Shown: positions 45,425 through 55,078 of the stretch, piece after piece
Position numbering within the stretch: position 1 is the first letter of the stretch
How the letters are laid out: each line of letters starts with the position of its first letter
The notes under the pieces: generated by a model
Told to the model about the DNA's origin: nothing
Database searches by the model: none
What the model saw: only the letters and a program-made list of their open reading frames with translations
Made by a program: the position numbers and the translations under genes
Source of the DNA: Pararhizobium arenae
GTDB taxonomy: Bacteria; Pseudomonadota; Alphaproteobacteria; Rhizobiales; Rhizobiaceae
Reading direction: 5' to 3'
NCBI RefSeq assembly: GCF_001931685.1
Contig: NZ_MOOY01000001.1
Coordinates: 496,001 to 560,000 of the forward strand
DNA: 64,000 bases

Positions 45425-47299
45425 CTAATCTTCCGCTTTTGGTGCTTCTGGAAGCGTCACGATGAAACGTGCACCGCCTTGGAAGGTCGTGTCAAGTTCG
45501 ATGGAACCATTGTGGCTTTCGGCGATACGCTTTGCCAGCGAAAGGCCGATCCCGGTGCCCGGGTATCGCGATTCATCCCGGTGCAGCCTTTGAAAGACAT
45601 CAAAGATTTTCTTCGCATAGCGAGGATCGACGCCTATTCCATTATCCTCGACATAGAGCCGCGCCACGCCGTTTTCCGCATCACCATAAACTTTTATGAC
45701 CGGCACCACGTCATCGCGGCGGTATTTTACGGCATTGCCAATCAGATTCTGCAACAGGCGTTTCAAGAGTTCGCCGTCGCCGCGCACTCTGGGCAGGGGG
45801 CCAAGCTCCATGATGGCCCCCGCTTCATGGATGAAACTGTCGAGATTCGACACCGTATCGGCGATAACATCGCTCAGGCTTACATGCTGCCAGTTGTCGA
45901 TCTGATCGACGATCTGGGCATATTCCAGAAGGCTGTCGATCAACTGATCCATACGGCGGGCACTCTGCCGCAAATGCTGCGTATAGACGGGCAATTCATC
46001 GAGATGCCCCGAAGCGACATCTTCGGAAATCATATCCGAGAACATGGAAAGATGCCGCAGCGGCGCCTTGAGGTCATGGGAGACGGTGGCCGTGAACTGG
46101 TTCAGCGCGTCGTTCTTGCGCTGCAGTTCGGCAGCTTGTTCGGAAAGCCTGTCCTGCTGGTCCTTAAGTTCCGTTACGTCCCGCCCCACCGTTACCAGTT
46201 CAACGGGTTTGCCCGAAACGAAGGTCGCAACGCCCGTCCAAAGAACCCAGCTGTCCCGCCCGTCAGCACCGGTGTAGCGGTATTCCTTCGAGCGCACCGG
46301 CTGATCCGGCGTGAAGCGATCAAACGCTTCCGTCACCATGTTCAATTGCTCGGCCGGCCACAGGTCCCGGCCGTTTTTTCCTGCGATCTCCTCGCCGGTC
46401 ATGTTGTAGCGGGCGGCGTAGTGATTGTTGGCGAACAGGATGTTCAGCTTGTCGTCGACGCGCAGGACCATTTCCGGCAACACCTGCAAAAGCGAAAAAT
46501 ACTCGCGTCGCTTGGCTTCCAGCGCCAGTTCCGCTTGTTTGATATCCGTTACGTCGATCCGTAAACTGACGATGTGACCGTGCGGGGTCGAAAGGCTTTC
46601 CGAGCGGATCCAGCGATCGTCGCCATGGCGGAAAATGACCGGGCTGGAAGGCCCAGAATTGTCGGCTCGCCGTTGTTTCAGCCATTCTTGTGCCCCCGGG
46701 CTACCGGGCGGAACATCGAGATAGTTCCCAACCGCCATGTTCGCCTGCAGGATATCGTCCAGCGTAGCGCCAACAGCCACACTGTAGGCAGCTTTGCCGC
46801 ACATGTTGCGATAGGCCTGATTGAACAGAAGGACTTTCAGGTTTTCGTCGAAGATCGCAAACCCGACGGGGACGGCATCCAGCGCCGCATCCGTGGCCTG
46901 CTTGAGCGCGCGCCTATATTCGTCGCGGGCCACCTGTTCGGTGACGTCGCGAACGACGCCGATATATCCTTGCAAGGCCCCTTCCGCATCCAAGACCCTG
47001 CTGCCGGTGAGCTGCCCGAGGAACTCGCTGGCATCTTTGCGACGGTAGCGAAACACCAGCTGATCGAAGGTTTTTGGGGACTGCGAAAGAAAGCCCTGGT
47101 CTTTCGCGATGTTGAACTCGCCCTCGTCTGCATGCAGCATGGCGACATACCGGCCGACGAGTTCTTCATCCTTGTAGCCAAAAATCGCTTTTCCGGCTGC
47201 GTTCAGGGACAGAATCATTCCCTTATCGTCGGCAAAGATGACGCACTCCGGGAAGGTCTCGAAGAGTGCGTTCTCGAAATTTTCTTTGGCAAACGGCAT
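45425..47299 (-). CDS. Multi-PAS sensor histidine kinase
   Basis: 624-residue cytoplasmic kinase without transmembrane helices. Three PAS domains: about residues 8-120 (FETFPECVIFADD...), 140-260 (FAIFDENLKVLLFNQAYRNM) and 275-395 (LRVDDKLNILFANNHY). The HisKA dimerisation domain has the phosphorylated histidine in ATVSHDLKAPLRHL (near 410), and the ATPase domain has NAVKYR, VEDNGIGVD and GTGIGLSLAKRI. HDLKAPLRHL is typical of phytochrome-associated kinases. The sensed signal is unknown; PAS domains here could bind ligand, flavin or oxygen-sensing heme. Pairs with the receiver gene downstream. Confidence 0.9.
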   Translation of the reverse strand: MPFAKENFENALFETFPECVIFADDKGMILSLNAAGKAIFGYKDEELVGRYVAMLHADEGEFNIAKDQGFLSQSPKTFDQLVFRYRRKDASEFLGQLTGSRVLDAEGALQGYIGVVRDVTEQVARDEYRRALKQATDAALDAVPVGFAIFDENLKVLLFNQAYRNMCGKAAYSVAVGATLDDILQANMAVGNYLDVPPGSPGAQEWLKQRRADNSGPSSPVIFRHGDDRWIRSESLSTPHGHIVSLRIDVTDIKQAELALEAKRREYFSLLQVLPEMVLRVDDKLNILFANNHYAARYNMTGEEIAGKNGRDLWPAEQLNMVTEAFDRFTPDQPVRSKEYRYTGADGRDSWVLWTGVATFVSGKPVELVTVGRDVTELKDQQDRLSEQAAELQRKNDALNQFTATVSHDLKAPLRHLSMFSDMISEDVASGHLDELPVYTQHLRQSARRMDQLIDSLLEYAQIVDQIDNWQHVSLSDVIADTVSNLDSFIHEAGAIMELGPLPRVRGDGELLKRLLQNLIGNAVKYRRDDVVPVIKVYGDAENGVARLYVEDNGIGVDPRYAKKIFDVFQRLHRDESRYPGTGIGLSLAKRIAESHNGSIELDTTFQGGARFIVTLPEAPKAED

Positions 47300-47403
47300 G
47301 GTATGAACCCAGCGCGACGATGGAGAGGCGCATCATACACATCAATACCAAAATGCAATACGGAGCCAGCCGACGCCTTTGTTGCGGGCCGGAAAATCTG
47401 GAT

Positions 47404-47796
47404 TCAGACCGCGCGGACCGTCGCACCGCCCGCCGCAGCAAGCGCCGCAAGATCGGCGGGTTTCAGTTCCACGGATTCACCACAGCCGCACGCGGACGTC
47501 TGGTTCGGGTTGATGAACGTAAAGCCGGAGCGAAGCTTGGTCACTTCGAAATCCATGCGGGTGCCCAGAAGATAAAGCACCGCCTCCGGCGCAATCCAGA
47601 CGCGCGCGCCACCAAGCTCTATCAAATCGTCCTTAGGGTTCGGTTCGGTTACAAGATCGACGGCATATTCCATGCCGGCGCAACCGCCTTTCTTGACGGA
47701 AACGCGGATACCCTTGGCGTCGTCGCCGGCATTCTCGACGATTTCGTTCACTCGGACCGCTGCCGCTTCGGTCAAGCTCATCACTGCAAAGCCCAT
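47404..47796 (-). CDS. sufA: Iron-sulfur cluster assembly A-type carrier protein
   Basis: 130-residue HesB/IscA-type carrier that accepts and transfers Fe-S clusters. The three conserved cysteines are GGCAGMEY (near residue 43) and the C-terminal ACGCGES. ATG 47796 is preceded by AAGGAG. It ends the suf operon, as in the Agrobacterium sufS2BCDS1XA order. Confidence 0.93.
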   Translation of the reverse strand: MGFAVMSLTEAAAVRVNEIVENAGDDAKGIRVSVKKGGCAGMEYAVDLVTEPNPKDDLIELGGARVWIAPEAVLYLLGTRMDFEVTKLRSGFTFINPNQTSACGCGESVELKPADLAALAAAGGATVRAV

Positions 47797-47878
47797 GGGA
47801 CCACTCTCCTTGCACAACCGGGTTCAAGGCCCGGTGCTTCCAGAATCAAATGTAATGCGCCGATCTTAACGGATCAAC

Positions 47879-48259
47879 TCAGTACCAGCCGACCGCGACC
47901 TGCGCCTCTTCCGACATACGGTCCGGCGTCCATGGCGGATCGAAGGTCATGGTGACCTCGACCCCGGACACGCCTTCCACGGCGCCGACGGCATTTTCCA
48001 CCCAGCCCGGCATTTCGCCGGCAACCGGGCAACCGGGTGCTGTCAGCGTCATGACGATTTTCACCATGCGGTCATCTTCGATGTCGATCTTGTAGATCAG
48101 GCCGAGCTCGAAGATGTCGGCCGGGATTTCCGGGTCGTAGACAGTCTTCAGTGCCGAGATGATGTCGTCGCTGAGGCGCGCCAGTTCATCGGTGGGAATG
48201 GCGGAATGCACGATGCCTTCGCGCACGTCGATCTTGTCTTCGGTCGTATCAAGGCTCAT
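47879..48259 (-). CDS. sufT: SufT/SufX, DUF59 Fe-S assembly protein
   Basis: 126-residue DUF59 (MIP18-like) protein that assists maturation of Fe-S proteins. Hallmarks: TVYDPEIPADIFELGLIYKI and the cysteine-containing TLTAPGCPVAGEMP, then FDPPWTPDRMSEEAQ. Called sufX in Agrobacterium. ATG 48259 has AAGGAAG upstream; sufS1 ends 11 bases before. Confidence 0.92.
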   Translation of the reverse strand: MSLDTTEDKIDVREGIVHSAIPTDELARLSDDIISALKTVYDPEIPADIFELGLIYKIDIEDDRMVKIVMTLTAPGCPVAGEMPGWVENAVGAVEGVSGVEVTMTFDPPWTPDRMSEEAQVAVGWY

Positions 48260-48270
48260 CGTAGTCTTCC

Positions 48271-49512
48271 TTACCCAAAGAATTTCCGGGCCTGGTCGAG
48301 CGCTTCGACCAGAACGTCCACTTCGGCCCGGGTATTGTAGAGGCCAAAGGATGCACGGCATGTGGAGGTCACGCCGAAGCGTTTCAAGAGCGGCATGGCG
48401 CAATGGGTGCCGGCGCGTACCGCCACCCCTGCCCGGTCGATCACCATCGACACATCATGGGCGTGGATGCCTTCGAGTTCAAAGGAGAAAATACCGCCCT
48501 TGCCGGGCGCATTGCCGATGACGCGCAACGAGTTGATTGTGGACAGCCGCTCATAGGCATAGGCAGCAAGATCAGCTTCGTGAGCCGCAATCGCGGCGCG
48601 GCCAATCTTTTCCATGTAGTCCAGCGCGTAGCCGAGGCCGATCGCCTGAACGATCGGCGGTGTGCCGGCTTCGAAGCGGTGTGGTGGATCGTTGTAGGTG
48701 ACCACATCCTCGGTCACCTCAAGGATCATTTCGCCACCGCCCATGAAGGGCCGCATTTCCTTCAGACGATCGGCCTTGCCGTAGAGGACGCCGATACCGG
48801 ACGGGCCGTAGAGCTTGTGGCCTGTCATCACATACCAGTCGCAATCGATATCCTGTACATCCACCGGCATATGGACGGCGCCCTGGCTACCATCGACCAG
48901 CACCGGAATGCCACGCTCATGGGCGATACGGCAGATTTCCTTGACGGGAACGACAGTACCCAGCGCATTCGACATATGCGTGATCGCGACGAGCTTGGTC
49001 TTGTCGGTCAGGCATTTGACGAAATCGTCGATATGGAACGCGCCCTCGTCATCGACCGGCGCCCAGACGATCTTCGCGCCCTGCCGTTCGCGGATGAAAT
49101 GCCAGGGCACGATGTTGGAATGATGCTCCATGATCGAGATGACGATCTCATCGCCCTCCCCGATCTTCGGCATGCCGTAGCCGTAAGCGACCGTGTTGAT
49201 CGCTTCCGTCGAGGATTTCGTGAAGATGATGTTGTCGACAGAAGGCGCATTAAGGAAGCGGCGCACCTTTTCGCGCGCGGCTTCATAGGCATCCGTCGCG
49301 GCATTCGACAGGAAATGCAGGCCGCGATGGACGTTGGCATATTCATTGGAATAGGCATGGGACACGGCATCGATGACCACCTGCGGCTTCTGGGCCGAGG
49401 CGCCATTGTCGAGATAGACGAGCGGTTTGCCATAGACCTGACGCGACAGGATTGGGAAATCCTTGCGGATCGCGTCAACGTCGTAGGCGGGCACCGGTAC
49501 CGTGTGTTCCAT
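48271..49512 (-). CDS. sufS: Cysteine desulfurase SufS
   Basis: 413-residue group II cysteine desulfurase, providing sulfur to the SufBCD scaffold. The PLP lysine is in MTGHKLYGPSGIGVLYG, the catalytic cysteine in RAGTHCAMPLL; length and the RAGTHCAMP loop mark SufS rather than IscS/NifS (SSGSAC). Corresponds to sufS1 in the Agrobacterium naming. Follows sufD by 13 bases. Confidence 0.95.
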   Translation of the reverse strand: MEHTVPVPAYDVDAIRKDFPILSRQVYGKPLVYLDNGASAQKPQVVIDAVSHAYSNEYANVHRGLHFLSNAATDAYEAAREKVRRFLNAPSVDNIIFTKSSTEAINTVAYGYGMPKIGEGDEIVISIMEHHSNIVPWHFIRERQGAKIVWAPVDDEGAFHIDDFVKCLTDKTKLVAITHMSNALGTVVPVKEICRIAHERGIPVLVDGSQGAVHMPVDVQDIDCDWYVMTGHKLYGPSGIGVLYGKADRLKEMRPFMGGGEMILEVTEDVVTYNDPPHRFEAGTPPIVQAIGLGYALDYMEKIGRAAIAAHEADLAAYAYERLSTINSLRVIGNAPGKGGIFSFELEGIHAHDVSMVIDRAGVAVRAGTHCAMPLLKRFGVTSTCRASFGLYNTRAEVDVLVEALDQARKFFG

Positions 49513-49525
49513 GTCGAATGTCCAA

Positions 49526-50800
49526 TCAGGCGTGCTTGTCGAGCCAGGCGGCGATGATCGTTTCCAGATGCTCGATCAGCGCCTCGTCCTCCAGTTCCTC
49601 GACGATTTCATCGACGAAGGCATTCACCAGCATGCCGCGAGCCTTGCCTTCCGGAATGCCGCGCGCCTGCAGGTAATAGAGGTGCGTGGGGTTGAGATCG
49701 ATTACCGTCGCGCCATGGCCGCACTGTACGTCATCGGCAAAGATTTCCAGTTCCGGCTTGGCCGAAAAATCGGCGTCGTCGGAGAGCAGCAGCGTGTTGC
49801 AGGCCATGCGCGCATCGGTCTTCTGCGCATCCGGGGCAACCCGGATTTGACCTTGGAACACACCTTTGGCGCGATCGAACAGCACGTTGCGGATGACTTC
49901 GATCGACGTCGTGTTCGGCACGTCATGGCCGAGCGTGAAGGTCACGTCCGTATGGCTGTCGCCACCGAGCAGGTTGATCCCCCGCATCTGGAAGTCGGAG
50001 TCCTCGCCCGTCGTCACGCCATGCACCTCCTGGCGCACCAGCTTGCCGCCGGCATTGATGACGAATAGCTTCAGCTTGGCATCCGCGCCCAAGTCGAAGT
50101 TGATCTGGCCGAGATGATTGTCGGACGCGCCCTGCTGCTGCAGGATGATCCAGGTGATATCGGCGCCATCATCGACGATGAGATCACTGACGATGCTGAC
50201 GAGGCTCGGCGCATCGTTGGTCGACAGATGACGCTCGATCACCACCGCCTTCGAATTCGCCCCGAAGGTCACCGGCAGGCGGCTGTGGCTCTGGCCGGCA
50301 CTCTGCACGAGTTGCAGTTCTAAAGGACGCGCAAGCTCCGTGTCCTCGGGGATTTCGATTTCGAAACCGTCTCGGACAAAGGCGCCGTTGATACGGCCGA
50401 TGGCATCGTCAGAGCCACGTTCGACGAGATCGGCAGCTGCCACGCCATCCACCAAGCTGTCGCCGTAGCGGCGAACATGGATGCCATCCGGAACGCCGGA
50501 GACCGAGGCCTTGCCGTTGATGATGCGAAGCACCGTCGAATCTTCGACCAGCGGATCGACGCCCTCGGCAAAGGCTGTCGAATCGAAGGCCGGAACGCTG
50601 CGCAGCAGAGCGCGCAGGTCGGTATAGTGCCAGCTTTCGATGCGACGTGTTGGCAGCCCTTCCGTCTTCAGCGCGTTCAGCAAAGCGTCGCGCGCCGAAA
50701 GCACGGCGCCATCGCCTGGAAGGTCGCCGAGCTGGGTGGTATAGGCATCGACGAGAGCCGTCTCGGCAGTCGTCATCGTGATTGCCGTCTGGATGTTCAT
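49526..50800 (-). CDS. sufD: Fe-S cluster assembly scaffold protein SufD
   Basis: 424-residue component of the SufBC2D scaffold. Contains the beta-helix region and the SufB/D C-terminal motif FADDVQCGHGATVIDLNPTHL with the conserved histidine HGAT. Preceded by the sufC gene (11 bases). Usual SufD length and order. It binds SufC and SufB and is needed for iron entry in studied systems. Confidence 0.94.
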   Translation of the reverse strand: MNIQTAITMTTAETALVDAYTTQLGDLPGDGAVLSARDALLNALKTEGLPTRRIESWHYTDLRALLRSVPAFDSTAFAEGVDPLVEDSTVLRIINGKASVSGVPDGIHVRRYGDSLVDGVAAADLVERGSDDAIGRINGAFVRDGFEIEIPEDTELARPLELQLVQSAGQSHSRLPVTFGANSKAVVIERHLSTNDAPSLVSIVSDLIVDDGADITWIILQQQGASDNHLGQINFDLGADAKLKLFVINAGGKLVRQEVHGVTTGEDSDFQMRGINLLGGDSHTDVTFTLGHDVPNTTSIEVIRNVLFDRAKGVFQGQIRVAPDAQKTDARMACNTLLLSDDADFSAKPELEIFADDVQCGHGATVIDLNPTHLYYLQARGIPEGKARGMLVNAFVDEIVEELEDEALIEHLETIIAAWLDKHA

Positions 50801-50811
50801 GAAAAACCTCC

Positions 50812-51567
50812 TCAGGCAGCCGTGCCGATGATGTCGGCATAACCGTTTGCTTCGAGATCGAGCGCCAGAGACTTGTCGCCGGACCTGATGACCTGGCCCT
50901 TGTAGAGAACGTGGACCGTATCGGGAACGATGTATTCGAGCAGGCGCTGGTAGTGGGTGATGACGATCACGGCACGGTCCGGCGAACGCAGGGCGTTGAC
51001 GCCATCGGCAACGATCTTCAGCGCATCGATATCGAGGCCCGAGTCGGTTTCGTCGAGAATGCAGAGGCTCGGCTCAAGCAGGGCCATCTGCAGGATTTCG
51101 GCGCGCTTCTTCTCGCCGCCGGAGAAACCAACGTTGAGCGGACGCTTCAGCATGTCCGGGTTGATCTGCAGACGGGCAGAGGCTTCCTTGACGCGGCGGA
51201 TGAAATCCGGCGTCGTCAGTTCTTCCTCACCGCGATACTTGCGCTGCTCGTTCAGTGCGACCTTCAGGAACTGCATCGTGGCAACGCCCGGGATTTCGAC
51301 CGGATACTGGAACGCCAGGAAGATACCCTTGGCGGCGCGCTCGGACGGATCGAGCTCGAGAATGCTCTCGCCGTTGTAAAGGATATCGCCTTCGGTGACT
51401 TCGTAGTCTTCACGGCCCGACAGGATGTAGGAGAGCGTCGACTTGCCGGAGCCGTTCGGCCCCATGATGGCAGCGACTTCGCCGGCCTTGACGGTGAGGT
51501 TCAGCCCGCGGATGATTTCGGTGCCATCTTCGGCAATACGGGCGTGCAGGTTCTTGATTTCAAGCAT
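50812..51567 (-). CDS. sufC: Fe-S cluster assembly ATPase SufC
   Basis: 251-residue soluble ABC ATPase that remodels SufB-SufD. Walker A GPNGSGKST (near residue 37), signature FSGGEKKRAEI, Walker B LCILDETDSGLDID, and H-loop VITHYQ. Separated from sufB by a 512-base gap that holds the GIY-YIG cassette; in relatives sufB and sufC are normally adjacent, so the gap is the striking feature. Confidence 0.95.
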   Translation of the reverse strand: MLEIKNLHARIAEDGTEIIRGLNLTVKAGEVAAIMGPNGSGKSTLSYILSGREDYEVTEGDILYNGESILELDPSERAAKGIFLAFQYPVEIPGVATMQFLKVALNEQRKYRGEEELTTPDFIRRVKEASARLQINPDMLKRPLNVGFSGGEKKRAEILQMALLEPSLCILDETDSGLDIDALKIVADGVNALRSPDRAVIVITHYQRLLEYIVPDTVHVLYKGQVIRSGDKSLALDLEANGYADIIGTAA

Positions 51568-51636
51568 TTTTACTTTCCCTAGTATGGCAGGTCCGCGTAG
51601 CCCATGCGCCAGCAGGTTTTCCGCGCCTTAACCAGA

Positions 51637-51669
51637 CCGTCGTCATCCTCGGGCTTGTCCCGAGGATCT
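51637..51669. repeat. Palindromic repeat, left copy of the GIY-YIG cassette
   Basis: 33-base repeat, itself a hairpin: ATCCTCGGG and CCCGAGGAT pair (9 bp) around CTTGT. It is the exact inverse complement of 52044-52076. It lies nine bases beyond the nuclease gene's 3' end. This palindrome type (CGTCATCCTCGGG...) is known as a frequent intergenic repeat in alphaproteobacteria. Confidence 0.9.
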
Positions 51670-51678
51670 AACAGCCTA

Positions 51679-52020
51679 TCAATTGTAATCATTCCACATT
51701 TTTGTACTCGGATGTGGACGGTAGATATTGTCGATTTCCCCGATCCGTTCGAACAAATCCAGCCATGTCGGATTAAGGCCTTCGATCAATTCGATCTTCC
51801 ATTCTCTTCGATACCTCTTCAGCGATTTCTCGCGTTGTATCGCAAGAACGATGTTCGGATGCGTTTCAAACCAAACCAAATTTTCCGCCCGATATTTCGC
51901 AGTAAATCCTTCGTGGATGTGATTGCGGTGTTCCCAAATTCGTGCCGTCAGATCAGATGTCACCCCGATATAAATGACTCCTCGGGGCTTGTCGGACATC
52001 ATGTACACGAAACCGCTCAA
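51679..52020 (-). CDS. Solo GIY-YIG endonuclease flanked by inverted palindromes
   Basis: 113-residue protein of the COG2827/UPF0213 type. The GIY-YIG motif is seen as FVYMM (residues 4-8) and GVIYIGVTSDL (residues 14-24), with WEHR, REKSLKRYRREWK and the C-terminal ELIEGLNPTWLDL. The conserved Y, R (in ARIWEHR) and E positions of the nuclease appear intact. The TTG start at 52020 has GGAGAGG about five bases upstream. It sits inside the suf operon, same direction, and is probably co-transcribed. DNA recognition and role are unknown; close relatives occur widely next to this palindrome. Confidence 0.88.
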   Translation of the reverse strand: MSGFVYMMSDKPRGVIYIGVTSDLTARIWEHRNHIHEGFTAKYRAENLVWFETHPNIVLAIQREKSLKRYRREWKIELIEGLNPTWLDLFERIGEIDNIYRPHPSTKMWNDYN

Positions 52021-52043
52021 TCACCTCTCCAAAGCAACTCCGC

Positions 52044-52076
52044 AGATCCTCGGGACAAGCCCGAGGATGACGACGG
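52044..52076. repeat. Palindromic repeat, right copy of the GIY-YIG cassette
   Basis: 33-base repeat, inverse complement of 51637-51669 without mismatch; internal 9-bp stem with loop ACAAG. It lies 23 bases before the nuclease start and three bases from the sufB stop codon. Beyond it, TGGTTAACC resembles the reverse complement of TTAACCA near the left copy, so the similarity may extend a few bases with a two-base indel. Confidence 0.9.
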
Positions 52077-52079
52077 TGG

Positions 52080-53549
<1,470 letters not shown>

Positions 53550-53690
53550 GTCGTTCTCCAATCTTGCCGGATACAAGGTCCGGCAGCTTGTCATCCCGAT
53601 ACGTTTTTGGCGTACCGCTTATGTAGTGGCTAAAGGGCGATTTTCACCCCGTTTGCCAAGCGGAAAATTGCGTTTCCGCAGCTTTTCTGA

Positions 53691-54857
53691 TCACGCGGCC
53701 GCGACTGGAAGCCGCCTGCGCCCCGAAATTTTTGCAAATACCTCGGCGCAACGATCAATCTCGGCATCCGTCGTGCCCGGACCGATCGAGATCCTGAGCG
53801 CGCCCTGGCTTGCATCATGGCCCATCGCCGTCAGCACATAACTCTGCCCGACCTTACCGGATGAGCATGCCGAACCGGCGGATAGGGCGACGCCTTCGAG
53901 ATCGAAGGCGATCTGGCCGGTTTCGGCTTTGAGCCCCGGAAGGGTGAAAAACGAGGTGTTGCCGATGCGTGCGTCATCCTTGCCATGGATCAGTACATCG
54001 GGCGCCGCTTCGAGCATTGCGGCTTCCAGCCGATCGCGTTCGGCGCTGATCCCTGCCATGCGACCATCGATATCGTAAGCCGCAACCTCAGCCGCAGCTC
54101 TAAAGCCCGCGATGGCAACCGCGTTTTCCGTTCCGGAACGATGCCCCTTTTCCTGTCCACCGCCACGGATCAAGGCTGACGGCATCAGGATTTCGCCACG
54201 GGCAACAAGCGCGCCTGCGCCCTTGGGGCCGCCGATCTTGTGGGACGAGATCACCATGAAGTCAGCGCCAATATCGTCAATCGACAAGGGCACGCGGCCA
54301 GCCGCCTGCACCGCATCAACCACGAAGATGCCGCCCGCCTCTTTCACCAAGGCCGCCACAGATTCGACAGGCTGGACGATACCGGTCTCGTTGTTGGCAT
54401 ACATGACCGCAACCATTGGCAGACCACTTGCCCGATCATGAGCCGAAAGCGCCGCCTTCAGGGCATCGAGATCAATGATGCCGGCCGACGTAACCGGAAC
54501 CTCTTCGACCTGATCCTTGCCGAACCGCCCGCCTTCGCGAAAAGCTGGGTGTTCGATCGCCGAGACATAGAGACGACCGATCTTCAGAGGCGTCTTGCCC
54601 ATGCGAAAATCGGGCGTGAGCACCAGATTGGCAGCTTCGGTTGCGCCGCTGGTGAAGATCACGCTCGCAGGGGAAGCGCCGCAAAGGCTCGCGACGGAGC
54701 GGCGCGCGTTTTCGATCAGCGTACGCATGCGCCGGCCTTCGGCATGGACAGAAGACCCGTTGCCAACGAGATCCAGCGCGTTGATGCAGGCTTCGCGCGC
54801 TTCGGGCAGAAGCGGCGCCGTCGCATTCCAGTCCATATAGATGCGTGGCTGCGTCAT
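53691..54857 (-). CDS. Cysteine desulfurase, NifS/IscS type (sufS2)
   Basis: 388-residue group I cysteine desulfurase, first gene of the suf operon. PLP lysine in ISSHKIGGPKGAGAL; the catalytic cysteine loop is LSAGSACSSGKVG (near residue 330), typical of IscS/NifS. Known as sufS2 in Agrobacterium. ATG 54857 is preceded by AAGGATC. sufB starts 141 bases downstream. A second desulfurase gene (SufS type) lies later in the operon, so one supplies each kind of sulfur transfer or they are redundant. Confidence 0.93.
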   Translation of the reverse strand: MTQPRIYMDWNATAPLLPEAREACINALDLVGNGSSVHAEGRRMRTLIENARRSVASLCGASPASVIFTSGATEAANLVLTPDFRMGKTPLKIGRLYVSAIEHPAFREGGRFGKDQVEEVPVTSAGIIDLDALKAALSAHDRASGLPMVAVMYANNETGIVQPVESVAALVKEAGGIFVVDAVQAAGRVPLSIDDIGADFMVISSHKIGGPKGAGALVARGEILMPSALIRGGGQEKGHRSGTENAVAIAGFRAAAEVAAYDIDGRMAGISAERDRLEAAMLEAAPDVLIHGKDDARIGNTSFFTLPGLKAETGQIAFDLEGVALSAGSACSSGKVGQSYVLTAMGHDASQGALRISIGPGTTDAEIDRCAEVFAKISGRRRLPVAAA

Positions 54858-54974
54858 GATCCTTGCCAAACAGCGGCGTCAACCCATCTAAAGGCAAACG
54901 GCCGGTGCATTTTTCTTGAAATTTTCGCTTCGCTTGCCGTAAGAGACGACACCACCACGGAAACCCGTGATCAG

Positions 54975-54991
54975 TTTTGAATGGTTCTAAA
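54975..54991 (-). promoter_or_regulatory. Irr-type iron control element (ICE) candidate
   Basis: TTTTGAATGGTTCTAAA matches the published ICE consensus TTTAGAANNNTTCTAAA at all fixed positions but one. It lies 118 bases before the sufS2 start in the divergent region with the alpha/beta hydrolase gene. Irr is the haem-responsive iron regulator of rhizobia, and suf genes are known Irr targets in Agrobacterium. Confidence 0.65.
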
Positions 54992-55008
54992 CTGTGTTCT
55001 AGAAAAGC

Positions 55009-55023
55009 TGACTGATTTCGTCA
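55009..55023 (-). promoter_or_regulatory. RirA-type iron-responsive operator candidate
   Basis: TGACTGATTTCGTCA fits the RirA IRO pattern TGA-N9-TCA. It is 17 bases from the Irr-type box. RirA represses iron-related genes when iron is sufficient in rhizobia, and dual Irr/RirA control is reported for the Agrobacterium suf operon. A short spaced pattern like this also occurs by chance, so proof is needed. Confidence 0.45.
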
Positions 55024-55078
55024 AGACAGTTCAGCGCTGAATCGGTTTTTAGAGCCGTTAAGAGTACCCGGAGACACA

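Larger units (their letters stand above)
51637..52076 (-). mobile_element. Candidate mobile unit: palindrome - GIY-YIG nuclease - palindrome
   Basis: A 440-base unit made of one nuclease gene and two identical 33-base palindromes in inverted orientation, with almost no spare sequence (9 and 23 bases). It occupies the sufB-sufC junction without damaging either coding sequence. Unit structure is seen directly. That it moves or once moved as a unit, with the nuclease acting on the palindromes, is inference by analogy with REP-associated transposases; no target duplication was proved. Confidence 0.5.

Noticed and set aside
45479-46564. A 361-residue plus-strand open frame opposite the histidine kinase
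   Set aside because: Shadow of the kinase; the catalytic and PAS motifs lie on the minus strand.
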